From Synaphobranchus kaupii (Eukaryota; Chordata; Actinopteri; Anguilliformes; Synaphobranchidae): a stretch of DNA of 64,000 bases. The notes beneath the pieces were generated by a model. The model ran no database searches, was not told where the DNA came from, and was given only the letters and a program-made list of their open reading frames with translations. Numbering within the stretch: the stretch's first letter is position 1; every line of letters begins with the position of its first letter. The stretch lies in contig CM056383.1 of the NCBI GenBank assembly GCA_029718625.1, positions 68,846,131-68,910,130 on the forward strand, given 5' to 3'. This document shows, piece after piece, positions 1-45,783 of this stretch. The translations under genes were made by a program, and so were the position numbers.

Positions 1-3
1 TAG

Positions 4-496
4 CAGGGGCCAGTTATGATTGCTTAAAGGTTGTATCAGCGATTTTGGGTGACGTCACTTCTGAAGCGAAATCCCAAACAAACAGAGCCAGCTCCAGCTC
101 AGAGCCAATTATGTTATGTTTTTAAAAATAGTGTTCAAGCATCCAGAATTATAACCACGTTAATAACGTTTGTAAGAAACCAAACCGTTTGTAAATCCGT
201 CAAGATTTCAGCGAGATAAGAGTATTAGCGTATTAGTATCACCCACCCCTTGTCGGTGATTGGTTGGAATACTGTTTATTTTGGTTTTGAGTGGTTGGTA
301 GTACCATTTGTTTTTGTGTACGATCTCGGAGCATAGGCTGCCTACAGAGACGCGGTTTTTTGACGGCCTGCTTATGGGGCGGGCAGCTAGCGGATCGTGA
401 GGAAAAATCAGATGAATGTGATCATTTATGTTTCGACCCAAAATCGCTGATACAACCTTTAAGCTCACTTCTCTCGGTTGGAGAGGCTGGCCCCTG
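4..496. mobile_element. hAT-like MITE (non-autonomous DNA transposon)
   Basis: The ends are exact inverted repeats (CAGGGGCCAG at 4-13 and its complement at 487-496). A longer internal inverted match follows (GTTGTATCAGCGATTTTGGG at 29-48, complement at 438-457). The 8 bases after the right end (497-504, TTCCTTAG) end in TAG, and the three bases left of the element at the window edge are also TAG, which fits an 8-bp target duplication of the hAT type. No transposase is present. Only three bases of the left duplication are visible, so the class is inferred. Confidence 0.7.
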
Positions 497-1660
497 TTCC
501 TTAGCATTTCATATTCACCCCGCCTCTAGCACCACCTTTTTAAAAAAAATAAAACGGTTACTGCTCTTGAACCTCTATGACTACAGGCATAATCCTGCTC
601 TCTTCTGTAAGGTAACCCTTGGGAGTTTGTTTTCCAAGAGTCAGAATTACTAAGTATTACTGGAACAAAGTAACAGAAGCTCAAACACAGTGGAAGTTTT
701 TTTTTTTTTAGCCTAAAACATTTATTTATTAATTTTTTGCCGTTATTCATGTCATCTGTGGATTTCTGTGGAACACGAATGTGTGGAGTCATTTTGTTGA
801 GCCTGTTTTGTGTCATGTTACAAAATGAGGAAAGTTGCAAAACAATGTTACAAAACTGTTGGCGCTATAACATTGGGATCATAAAATAGTTTACAGAGGT
901 AGACTCGTGAGTTTTAGCACTTTAAACAGTCTTGAGTGACCTGAACATTTTCAAATTTCACCGTAAAAAAAAAAAAAATGCAATGGATGAAAATAAATAA
1001 ACGAAACCACTTGGCTAGTTAAGGGTTTAAGACTGTGATTATAATCAGTCAGTACAGTGTGTACGTTCAGTTCAGGGTCCTTTTGCGTTACAGCTTTAAG
1101 TAGTAAACCTTTCCACTCTCAGATTTCTCTTTCAGATAAATTTATATTTGTATGGATAACCTTTGCCAGTGAGAAACCGGAAACAGGGTGTATGCTTGGA
1201 ACTTAAATTAAAAAAAGAATGTGCTGCATCCAAGAACTGCATTTAAAGGGATAGTCCATTTTTATTACAAAATCTTTAAATATCCAAGACAAGATTAGGC
1301 CGTAAAATTCGATGCATTCATTTGAAGACAAACATCAATTATTCAGGCAGAAAGAAAAACGCAAATGACCAGTCTCCAATTAGAGGTATTCCTGGCAGTT
1401 GTTGGAGAGCAGTGGTTGTTACCTTCCTGTTGCAATAGACCTGCACACTGTTGTCATACAACTTGTCTTCTCACAAATTAGAACACTGGCCCTTTCCAGT
1501 CTGGGGCACAACTTTATCACTGGACATTTAAATTGAACCAGTGTCCTAAAATGAATTGGATTGGTTGAGTCTTGTTATGGTGTTACTGTGGGGCTTGTAG
1601 GGAAGTGATGTCAGATTTTGTTGGGAATTGGGAAACCACCTTTTCAAAAGCTCTGTACCC
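497..1660. other. Gene-free AT-rich stretch
   Basis: No convincing ORF, splice-flanked exon, RNA gene or recognisable repeat family was seen. Short homopolymer A and T runs occur near 698-709 and 966-978. Confidence 0.5.
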
Positions 1661-1835
1661 AGACCAGGGGCGTATTTCACGAAGCGGGATTAAGGAGTTA
1701 GCTGGTTAACCTTTTGTAAATATTTTGAATTTGATGGCATCCGATTGGAAGAGAGCCTGGGTTACTTCAAAATATTTACAAAGGTTAGCCGGCTAAGTCC
1801 TTAATCCCGCTTTGTGAAATACCCCCGCCTGGTCT
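1661..1835. mobile_element. Foldback (palindromic) MITE, copy 1
   Basis: The left arm (AGACCAGGGGCGTATTTCAC... through AAATATTTTGAA) is the near-perfect complement of the right arm (TTCAAAATATTT... through GCGGTCTGGT on the opposite strand), with a short central spacer. Each arm is about 70 bp. Two relatives occur at 30,187-30,355 and 58,936-59,110. No coding capacity. Confidence 0.75.
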
Positions 1836-1989
1836 GAGCCGGACTGATGGTATAGGAACGTGTCCGACCAGTGAAGGCGTCTCCGTAGGAGAGCCGAAAA
1901 GCACGGCCCAGCTAGGTGCATCGGCCTGACGTTGGCTTCCCTTGGATGATGTGAATCTTTTATAGATTGTACTGTTATTATTGAGCGGA

Positions 1990-2474
1990 GCTTAGATATG
2001 GCACTGCTTCTATCAGTGACCATAGATATGGCACTTCTCCTATCTGTGACCATAGATATGGCACTGCTCCTATCAGTGACCATAGATATAGCACTGCTCC
2101 TCTCAGTGACCATAGATATGACACTGCTCCTTTCAGTGACCATAGATATATCACTGCCCTTGTCAGTGACCATAGATATAGCACTGCTCCTGGCACTGAC
2201 CATAGATATGGCATTGCTCCTGTCAGTGACCATAGATATGGCACTGCTCCTGTCAGTGACCATAGATATGGCATTGCTCCTGTCAGTGACCATAGATATA
2301 GCATTGCTCCCGTCAGTGACCATAGATATAGCATTGCTCCTGTCAGTGACCATAGATATGGCACTGCTCCTGTCAGTGACCATAGATATGGCACTGCTCC
2401 TGTCAGTGACCATAGATATAGCATTGCTCCTGTCAGTGACCATAGATATGGCACTGCTCCTGTCAGTGACCATA
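1990..2474. repeat. Minisatellite, 30-bp unit, about 16 copies
   Basis: Tandem array whose unit begins GTGACCATAGATATGGCACT and ends GCTCCTGTCA, with point variants. Because 30 is a multiple of 3 and stops are rare, it gives long open frames on both strands. These are repeat translations, not genes. Confidence 0.95.
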
Positions 2475-2492
2475 CAACTGTTTACTGATGTT

Positions 2493-2720
2493 TGCTTCAT
2501 AAAGCGTGACATAACACCTTATTATGCAACATCTAATGCCAAATGCTTCACAGTTATCCGATTGATGGTGACATTGTTGATTATGTCACATTTAAAATGA
2601 CATGTTGCATAAGAAGGTGTTATGTCACCCTTTATGAAGCATGTCATTTACTTATGTATGATTTATCAAGCCATTGTGTCACATTTATGGAGGCTTTATA
2701 CATGCTATATAAAGCCTTCA
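2493..2720. mobile_element. Foldback repeat with about 40-bp arms
   Basis: TGCTTCATAAAGCGTGACAT... at 2493 is matched in inverse orientation by a segment ending TTTATGAAGCA at 2641, with only a few mismatches. Related AT-rich sequence with TTTATGAAGG-like motifs continues to about 2720. No ORF of note, so it is probably a MITE. Confidence 0.6.
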
Positions 2721-2833
2721 TATGGAAACTTCGTTTAAAGTGTGACCGCAGTTTTTACCTCATATTTGAAGAATCCAGCCCCCTTTATGTTTTTAATGCA
2801 CAACAAGGGGATTAGGGGTATTGGTGGGCATCA

Positions 2834-4969
2834 CTGCCTGGTACAGCCCTGCCCAGTATAGCCCTGCCTGGTACAGCCCTGCCCAGTATAGCCCTGCCTG
2901 GTTCAGCCCTGCCCAGTATAGCCCTGCCTGGTTCAGCCCTGCCCAGTATAGCCCTGCCTGGTTCAGCCCTGCCCAGTATAGCCCTGCCTGGTTCAGCCCT
3001 GCCCAGTATAGCCCTGCCCAGTATAGCCCTGCCTGGTTCAGCCCTGCCCAGTATAGCCCTGCCTGGTTCAGCCCTGCCCAGTATAGCCCTGCCTGGTTCA
3101 GCCCTGCCCAGTATAGCCCTGCCTGGTTCAGCCCTGCCCAGTATAGCCCTGCCTGGTACAGCCCTGCCCAGTATAGCCCTGCCTGGTTCAGCCCTGCCTG
3201 GTACAGCCCTGCCTGGTACAGCCCTGCCCAGTATAGCCCTGCCTGGTACAGCCCTGCCCAGTATAGCCCTGCCCAGTATAGCCCTGCCTGGTTCAGCCCT
3301 GCCCAGTATAGCCCTGCCTGGTTCAGCCCTGCCCAGTATAGCCCTGCCTGGTTCAGCCCTGCCCAGTATAGCCCTGCCTGGTTCAGCCCTGCCCAGTATA
3401 GCCCTGCCTGGTACAGCCCTGCCCAGTATAGCCCTGCCTGGTACAGCCCTGCCCAGTATAGCCCTGCCCAGTATAGCCCTGCCTGGTTCAGCCCTGCCCA
3501 GTATAGCCCTGCCTGGTTCAGCCCTGCCCAGTATAGCCCTGCCTGGTTCAGCCCTGCCCAGTATAGCCCTGCCTGGTTCAGCCCTGCCCAGTATAGCCCT
3601 GCCCAGTATAGCCCTGCCTGGTTCAGCCCTGCCTGGTATAGCCCTGCCTGGTTCAGCCCTGCCTGGTACAGCCCTGCCTGGTTCAGCCCTGCCTGGTTCA
3701 GCCCTGCCCAGTATAGCCCTGCCTGGTTCAGCCCTGCCTGGTTCAGCCCTGCCTGGTACAGCACTGCCCAGTATAGCCCTGCCTGGTTCAGCCCTGCCTG
3801 GTTCAGCCCTGCCCAGTATAGCCCTGCCTGGTTCAGCCCTGCCTGGTTCAGCCCTGTCTGGTACAGCCCTGCCTGGTTCAGCCCTGCCTGGTACAGCCCT
3901 GCCTGGTTCAGCCCTGCCTGGTACAGCCCTGCCTGGTTCAGCCCTGCCTGGTTCAGCCCTGCCTGGTACAGCCCTGCCTGGTTCAGCCCTGCCCAGTATA
4001 GCCCTGCCTGGTTCAGCCCTGCCCAGTATAGCCCTGCCTGGTTCAGCCCTGCCCAGTATAGCCCTGCCTGGTACAGCCCTGCCCAGTATAGCCCTGCCTG
4101 GTACAGCCCTGCCCAGTATAGCCCTGCCTGGTTCAGCCCTGCCTGGTACAGCCCTGCCTGGTACAGCCCTGCCCAGTATAGCCCTGCCTGGTACAGCCCT
4201 GCCCAGTATAGCCCTGCCCAGTATAGCCCTGCCTGGTTCAGCCCTGCCCAGTATAGCCCTGCCTGGTTCAGCCCTGCCCAGTATAGCCCTGCCTGGTTCA
4301 GCCCTGCCCAGTATAGCCCTGCCTGGTTCAGCCCTGCCCAGTACAGCCCTGCCTGGTTCAGCCCTGCCCAGTATAGCCCTGCCCAGTATAGCCCTGCCTG
4401 GTTCAGCCCTGCCTGGTATAGCCCTGCCTGGTTCAGCCCTGCCTGGTACAGCCCTGCCTGGTTCAGCCCTGCCTGGTTCAGCCCTGCCCAGTATAGCCCT
4501 GCCTGGTTCAGCCCTGCCTGGTTCAGCCCTGCCTGGTACAGCACTGCCCAGTATAGCCCTGCCTGGTTCAGCCCTGCCTGGTTCAGCCCTGCCCAGTATA
4601 GCCCTGCCTGGTTCAGCCCTGCCTGGTTCAGCCCTGTCTGGTACAGCCCTGCCTGGTTCAGCCCTGCCTGGTACAGCCCTGCCTGGTTCAGCCCTGCCTG
4701 GTACAGCCCTGCCTGGTTCAGCCCTGCCTGGTTCAGCCCTGCCTGGTACAGCCCTGCCTGGTTCAGCCCTGCCTGGTACAGCCCTGCCTGGTTCAGCCCT
4801 GCCTGGTACAGCACTGCCCAGTATAGCCCTGCCTGGTACAGCCCTGCCTGGTTCAGCCCTGCCTGGTTCAGCCCTGTCTGGTACAGCCCTGCCTGGTTCA
4901 GCCCTGCCTGGTTCAGCCCTGTCTGGTACAGCCCTGCCTGGTTCAGCCCTGCCTGGTACAGCCCTGCCC
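2834..4969. repeat. 15-bp tandem array, about 142 copies, with higher-order structure
   Basis: Three 15-base variants alternate: GCCCTGCCTGGTTCA, GCCCTGCCTGGTACA and GCCCTGCCCAGTATA. Large blocks repeat: the block from about 3,480 to 3,990 recurs 780 bp (52 units) downstream with a single difference. All three long frames here (about 730 codons on each strand) result from a unit length divisible by 3 and are not coding. Confidence 0.95.
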
Positions 4970-5266
4970 GTGCCATTTCCAGGACTGTCGTGGATATAAA
5001 TTGGAGAAATTTCTTCGAACAAACTTAAAAAAAAAAGATTCTCGGATTAGTCTTTGCTTTATGGTAGCTTGAGCATTCAAGCATGCTATTTGGTAGTATG
5101 CACTTGGGGTAGTGTGCTTGGGCAGTATGCATGTGGGTAGTGTGCTGTATTAGGCGATTGTCATAAGGACGGCCCTTTATTTAATTTAGAGAGTGTTAAG
5201 TTGATTACTACTGCAGGGAGAATCATTGCGTTTGACTGAAGGGTTAACGCGGCGGTCCAGGTGGCA

Positions 5267-5390
5267 GAGTTTGTGTTATGGAGCGCTCTGTGAGTTTGTG
5301 TTATGGAGCGCTGTGTGAGTTTGTGTTATGGAGCGCTCTGTGAGTTTGTGTTATGGAGCGCTGTGTGAGTTTGTGTTATGGAGCGCTGTG
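5267..5390. repeat. 25-bp tandem repeat, about 5 copies
   Basis: The unit GAGTTTGTGTTATGGAGCGC plus five bases (TCTGT or TGTGT alternating) is repeated head to tail. Confidence 0.9.
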
Positions 5391-6534
5391 ATTGGACAGC
5401 GCAGACACGTGCTGTTTGTCAAGATGTTGCCAAAATGTTGAGCGGGGTGGGGGCGTGATTGCAAAACCTGCCGCTGCGGCATATTTGACGGTTGAGGGGG
5501 ATTTGTTTCCAGGAATCCTGACGGGGCACGCACGCACGCATGGGGCTGTTCCTATTGAAGAGCGGGGGGGGGGGGGGGCGGCTCCGGGTCGTGTGTCTGT
5601 GCGATAGCGGCACGCTTTTGTAGGTGCCGCCTTTCCGCACCGTAAATGTAGTCGTGAAAAAGCATTAGCTCGCAACGCAGCATTCCTCTTGGATTGTGTA
5701 TTCATTTCTGACGTTGTGCAAACATTCGGCGGTTGGGAAACTGACTGAGCCAACACAGGAGGGGAGGGGGTGGAGGAAGGGGAAAAGGAAGAGGAGGAGG
5801 AGGAGGAGGAGGCGCGGGGGGGGGGGGGGCATTGAGATTTGCCTGCTTTTCTGTGCCTTAACTCAGTTTCATAACTTTGGGCCTTGAGTTGTTTCACAGG
5901 TGAATTACTGCTCAGTTGAGTTATTGAGAGGTTATCGGTGTGTCCACCAGAGGGCACTCTTTTATAGCAGTCAACCACTCACACAGCAAGCAGGAGTGGT
6001 TTCTGTTAGCCTGGCTCGCACAGTGGATAGAGCGGTGGTATCCACGCTCACGCTTGGCGAGCCGCAGGCTGTGCAGGTGCCCATTATTACTCAGCGTTTA
6101 ATTGATCATTTAAAGCTCTTTACACAGTTAATCCCCCTCTGCTGTGTCCTGGGTCAAAGTAGGTTTGTGATTTTAAGATGAACACAAAATCAGACCTCCT
6201 ACAGCTCTCCCAAGAACGAATACCACTGGCATAGAGCATAGGGCCTGTATCTCACCTGTTATGCGTTTTCTTAAAGGCCACCTACACCAGTGACTGTTTG
6301 AGTCATGAAAGAAGTCTAAAATGTCCATGAGAAGCAGTCAGTTTAAAAAAAAAAAAAAATTAATTCAGAATATTTTTTTGTGTGCAAAATTCTAGTTAGA
6401 ACTGTTGAATGGCTCTAACGGAGTAGTATTTGGAATCCATGACACAGGATCACGCTTTATTAATAGCACATTGTTCCCCCACCTTCCTGTTTCATTCAGA
6501 CAGGGCACACGCACGCACACAGACACACACGCAG

Positions 6535-6538
<4 letters not shown>

Positions 6539-6582
<44 letters not shown>
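6539..6582. repeat. (CA)n microsatellite
   Basis: About 22 uninterrupted CA units, preceded by imperfect CACG-rich copies. Confidence 0.95.
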
Positions 6583-6583
<1 letters not shown>

Positions 6584-7376
6584 GGACACGGTGTGACTCC
6601 GCACTGTTCCTGCTCTTATAAGGGCTCATAGGATGTTTGTAAACATGTCACCATCATCATTTCCCTGATGAGAGCTTCGAGAGGGTATTGAAAGGCAAAC
6701 ACCTGGCCCCCTGTTAGTCAACAGCGCTGTTATATGGCTGTTTGGGTTTCTTTTGCTCTCGCACCACTCACTGGAAATTGGTTTTGCTTTTTGGCAGAAC
6801 GCCTCTCCTCTCCCGGCTGTGCTAAACACAGAAAGGCTCATAGCTGGGGGGTGGAAACGATGCGCTCCGACTTTGTCAACAAGTATCTTGCCTGGAATAG
6901 GCTACCTGTTTAAACAAAGTAATTATTGTTACTGTCAAACTCATTAAACGCTTAGCATTGTTAAATTACTCATACAATTAAATTCATAGCATTGTTAATA
7001 TTATTAACATTAGACTTGTTGCTACCAAAGCTACTGCGTTAACCCTGTAAGACATAACCGCACGTCTTACAGGGTTTATACTGCGTAATGGACGATGTTC
7101 AGTTCTCTGTCGGCCTCTTCCATACCCTGAACTTGTAGCATTGCTGTGTTTATGGTGTGCCATATCTGGTGGGTATTACCTTCCCTCCAGAAATTTTCCA
7201 TCATTGCCATGGTGATACGGGGATTCTAAGACACGTTGGTCAACGTTGGATGAGCTTGTCCGGTACACTGTCACCTGGCAACAGTGGGGTGTTTTTTTGT
7301 TTTGTTTTTTTTCTCCTCTCTTCCTCCCTGATTTGGTGGCCTGGTGCTGTACCTGACACCTCCCTGTCTGCTTCAG

Positions 7377-41806
<34,430 letters not shown>

Positions 41807-43635
41807 TTGAGGACCGGGCGGGGCCATGGGGTGGGGGGGGTAAGAGAGTGGACCTTTTTTTGTGCGATGACTGAATCTGCAGGCCAAGGGATTTCCTTCT
41901 TCTCATCAATAACTTTCCGTTTCTCATCACCAATCCATGCAGGAGTTACACCAGAATCCTGTTTCTCTAATTCCACAGTAATCACTGCTTTACTCCATAA
42001 ACAAATTTCACCACCAGCTTTTCCGCGTGTTTGTGCCGCTTGGTATTAATTGTAGGTAATTATACAAAACGTGACAATAAGGATGACTTTTGTTGCAATA
42101 TATTGGTACTGCATGGAGAACTCTATGGACATGATGTAACATGAGGACCTATTTGGGGAGGGGAGGGGGGGGGCGTGTCATTATCGGAACGAAAGATGTA
42201 ATTGGACTTCGGTGGGGAATAGTTTTATCTTTTGTTTGTTTTTTTATATAAAATTATTTAATACATGAAAAAGATTTTCTTATTTTAGAGTTAAGTTTTT
42301 AAAAAGCCTGGGGAGTATAGGTGTGTGACCCGTCTTGATCGTGAGCCTGTGTGCAGAAAGAGGTGTGTGCGAGGTACGGTGTGTGAGGGAGTGGTTTGGG
42401 AACGGGGGCGTGGAGAGAGACTCTCGGCGAGGCGGCATTCCCGACCATGCTGCTCTGCGGCTCTCTCTGTCGCCGATTCTGACAGTTTTCCGAAAAGATT
42501 CCCAGTGCGGCGTGTACGGTGGGGCGTGGCAGCCTTCGGACAACTCCACAGCTGTCTTTGACTTTCTCGTTTTATGAAGGACTGTACAGATGTGTTGGAC
42601 GTTTACTTGATGCAAAGAGGAGACTTTGTATAATTGCACCAAACCCCTTGAAAACCTTAAAAAGAACGTGATTGCTTTACAACTGGAATGTGAGAGACAA
42701 CGTGACTCAGATGACCTTTTGTGTTTTGAGACTTCTATTTTTTCTTTTCTTACCTTTTTAAAGGTTTGGAGCTAAAAAAAAAAAACGAATGAAATGCCCT
42801 TGACAGTCCACAGTGCAAACTGCTGGGTTGTGTAATGTGGGCTTGACCAGCTCTGTCTGTTTATGCCAGTCACCTTGCTATCTTTCTGTATTTACTGCTG
42901 CTCCTGCCTTTAAGGGCATCCTTTGGTCCCACCCTCTTGAGTACTGGGGCGGGAACGTAGGGTGAAGCCGATTGGTCGCTTACGAGAGGAGTTTGGTTGA
43001 GGCGGGTCTTGTGTTCTATGCACCAAGGAAAAGGCTGAAGCTGAGAGCATCCACATAATGTAGGCTCCTGGGAGTCAGAGAGGATCATGGGACCTGGAGT
43101 TTTTCGGTCTCACGGTTGTCATGCCTTCTCTCTACATTCAGGGGTGCTAGAACTGGGCCTCTCAGCTGTGGCTGTATCGGCACAAAGCTTATGGGACGCG
43201 TAAAGAACACAGCAAGGCCTGTTAGCAGTGCAGTGTGAGTGTGCGTGTGTGTGTGTGTGGTCTGCCTATCCGGACGCTGTCTCAGTGTCGATCCAGAGGG
43301 GATTACTCTCTGACCACAACACTTGGGGAAAAAAAATGTACAACAGTGAGAAGTCGGCCAAACGCTGAGAAATGTAACTTGTGGATCATATAAACGTGTA
43401 TACATATTTCCTTGCCTCCTGACCTGTTGCCATAGTGACAGTAGTTGTTTATTCCCGTACAATGTTATTCTGTTTAAGGTTTTCAATTATCTGCAAGTGA
43501 ATTATGTAAGCATTAAATTATTGAAATATTGTATCTGATCACAAAGGCCAAAGGAGCGCTTTAAAGTCAGGAACATTTCTGGAATATATAAATACATTGG
43601 AAAATAAAAAATAAAATGTCTCTTGCATTTAAACT
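41807..43635 (+). other. raph1: Probable raph1 3' UTR
   Basis: No further exon was found. Two overlapping AATAAA signals lie at 43,603-43,615, after an AU-rich stretch near 42,240-42,300. The extent is inferred from the first good polyadenylation signal. Confidence 0.5.
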
Positions 43636-45400
43636 GAAGGTCACAATATAAATGTCTAAAATCATACTTCATCAATCCCTGATGTTTTTTTTTTTTGTCG
43701 TTGCAGAGTTCTTGGTTGTCATTTATTTTAAATTTCACTTTACACAAGTAAGACACCATTATTCTTTATGCTTTGCTTGGCTTGATTTCCTTGTATTGGG
43801 ACGAACCGGCTTCAGAACTCTGCACATTTTCTTTTGAGCATCTAACGAGCATTTCTTCGTTAGCCGCACACCTGGTATGTGTTGTTCTGAAGGTGGTCAC
43901 ATGGATCCTGATTGGTGGAGAGGGACTGAGGCAGAGTGGCCTACATTCTCCGCCAATCGGAGAGGCTGTGCTGTGTCTGTCACAGAGGATTAGCCAATGG
44001 GAAGGAAAGAGGCGCCACAGACTCCTGCAGACAGCCACTGACACCGCTATGCTGAAAATTTTCTCACGCAAAAATTCTGTAAACTAAATGGATGGCAGGA
44101 ACACTTGTGCTCTTGGTTATGGTTTGTGTGCAAGTCTTCATTAATCTGTGCACTAATTTATCTGCAGCACCATGTGACTAAAGTCTAAATTGGCAGTCTG
44201 GAATATAGTATTGTGAGATGCAGTCCTACGTGTTGGTTAAAAAAAACAAACAAAAAAACAACCATTCTGGTACGTACACATTAAGTACCCAGGAGAGCCA
44301 TGACACTTTTTTTTAAATCAGTTTTTATTAATGATTGTGGCAGCTTCTGGGCCCTTTCATTAGAAACAAACCGATGCCAAATGTAGAGGTAAAACTGCGG
44401 TAAACACTGAACTCTTCGTAGCACCTGATCAACATGGGTACCCAACATGGAAAGGAGTAGAGGGGTAAACACGGAAGCGGGATTTTACATGTAACGTGCG
44501 TGAGAATAAGGTGGGCGGCACTGTGGTGCAGTGTGGTTAGCACTGTCAGCTCACAGCAAGAAGGAACTGGGTTTGAATCCAGACCAGGGGCCTTTCTGTT
44601 TGGAGCCTTGTGTCCGTGTGGGTTTCCTCCGGGTACTCCGGTTTCCTCCCACAGTCCCAAGACATTCACGTTAGGCTAATTGGAGACTCTAAATGGCCGG
44701 TAGGTATGTGTAGGTGTGTGCGTGAACAGTGTGTGTGACCTCTAATGGACTGTGCAGGGTCAAAGCATGCTGGGATAGGCTCCAGGCTCCATTCCTGACC
44801 AGGACTAACCGGGATAATGGATGGATTTGTGTGAGCTGCAGTGTGGTGATGGGTGAGTAAGGGTCATTGAAAACAAAAGTGGAGAGACCGACCATATCCT
44901 GTGAGTCACAGATTATTATTTTTTTTAACCAGTCATTGTGGGTTTATGTAATCTCTGGACACTGTTTTGGTGCAGACACTACAGGATACAAGGTGTTTAA
45001 CTGCTGTGTGGGGGTCATTATTTTATGAGCCACGGTGTGAAGGAGTAGCAATGTTTGTGCGTGAGTTTGTGTCATGCGAGTTGCTGCTCTATTTAGTGAG
45101 TCGGCAGGCTGTGACAGTATTGCTCATTGATCGTTGGGTGAAGTGGAACAGGGGCTCTGGGGTTGTGTGTGTTTCTGGGTCAGTGGATAATGACGACACC
45201 AGCACAGCTGCGCGGATCAGAAAGCCTGCGTCACCGCGGATGTCTGGTGTCTTCCCCCGAATCAGGGCTCTCGGAGTTTAGAGCTCACAGCTGACTGGCT
45301 GTGGACCTCTGCCGGGGACCAATCTATGGAAGGAATACAGATACCAGAGCCAATCACAATGCGAGAGACCGTTCTGATAATACAGTTCTGTCGTATACGT
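43636..45400. other. raph1-spp2 intergenic region (tail to tail)
   Basis: Contains one SINE (44,513-44,826). The rest shows no coding evidence on either strand. An ATTAAA on the minus strand near 45,420 is the first possible poly(A) signal after the spp2 stop. Confidence 0.5.
44513..44826 (+). mobile_element. tRNA-derived SINE-like repeat, copy 2 (near full length)
   Basis: Starts GGGCGGCACTGTGGTGCAGT with A- and B-box-like words (GGTGCAGTGTGG, GGGTTTGAATCC), the body TTTCCTCCGGGTACTCCGGT and TTAGGCTAATTGGAGACTCT, and a tail GGGATAATGGATGGAT. The family name was not assigned. Confidence 0.8.
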
Positions 45401-45703
45401 CCAAGTATCTATTGTTAAATTTAATTTTGAATGACCAATATTGACCTATTTTTTCTGTATGTGCTGTGAGTCTCGCTCTGATCCAGCCTTTTGCATTTGT
45501 CAACAAGGAGAGAAATATGAGGAAACAAGAAGTTTCCAGAAGAACAATCAAGTCTTATCGTACAATTGATACCTATGCGCTATAACTGGCTAAGTCATGT
45601 TTCCAGATCTCACGTTCTTTATCGTATCGCCCCGCTGCAATCGTAGTAATTATCTTTGGTATTTTGTGCGACCGCAAACATTTCACCAGTGTACCCTGCT
45701 GTC

Positions 45704-45783
45704 TTATTTCAACAAGTTATCCAGGCCGTTCCTGCCCAGGTGGTTGTTCACGGTTGTCCTGCTGGCTGGGGTGTTCACTGGGC
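45704..45783 (-). CDS. spp2: spp2 exon 6, terminal (tentative)
   Basis: Acceptor CCACCCTCTGTAG, phase 1. Codes GPVNTPASRTTVNNHLGRNG and LDNLLK with TAA. It is in the correct phase after exon 5, but the sequence itself is not diagnostic. Confidence 0.5.

Larger units (their letters stand above)
4970..7376. other. Region upstream of the first raph1 coding exon
   Basis: No gene was identified. The stretch 5,390-5,660 is relatively CpG-rich and contains runs of G at 5,562-5,578 and 5,816-5,830. It could belong to a promoter or a 5' non-coding exon, but nothing proves that. A perfect hairpin (13-bp arms AACCCTGTAAGAC, 10-base loop) lies at 7,041-7,076. raph1 5' non-coding exons must lie here or further left, because the first coding exon starts exactly at its ATG after an acceptor. 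Confidence 0.4.

Noticed and set aside
2793..5028. Open frames of about 730 codons on both strands
   Set aside because: They are translations of a 15-bp tandem array with no stop in the unit. No splice, start or codon evidence supports a gene.
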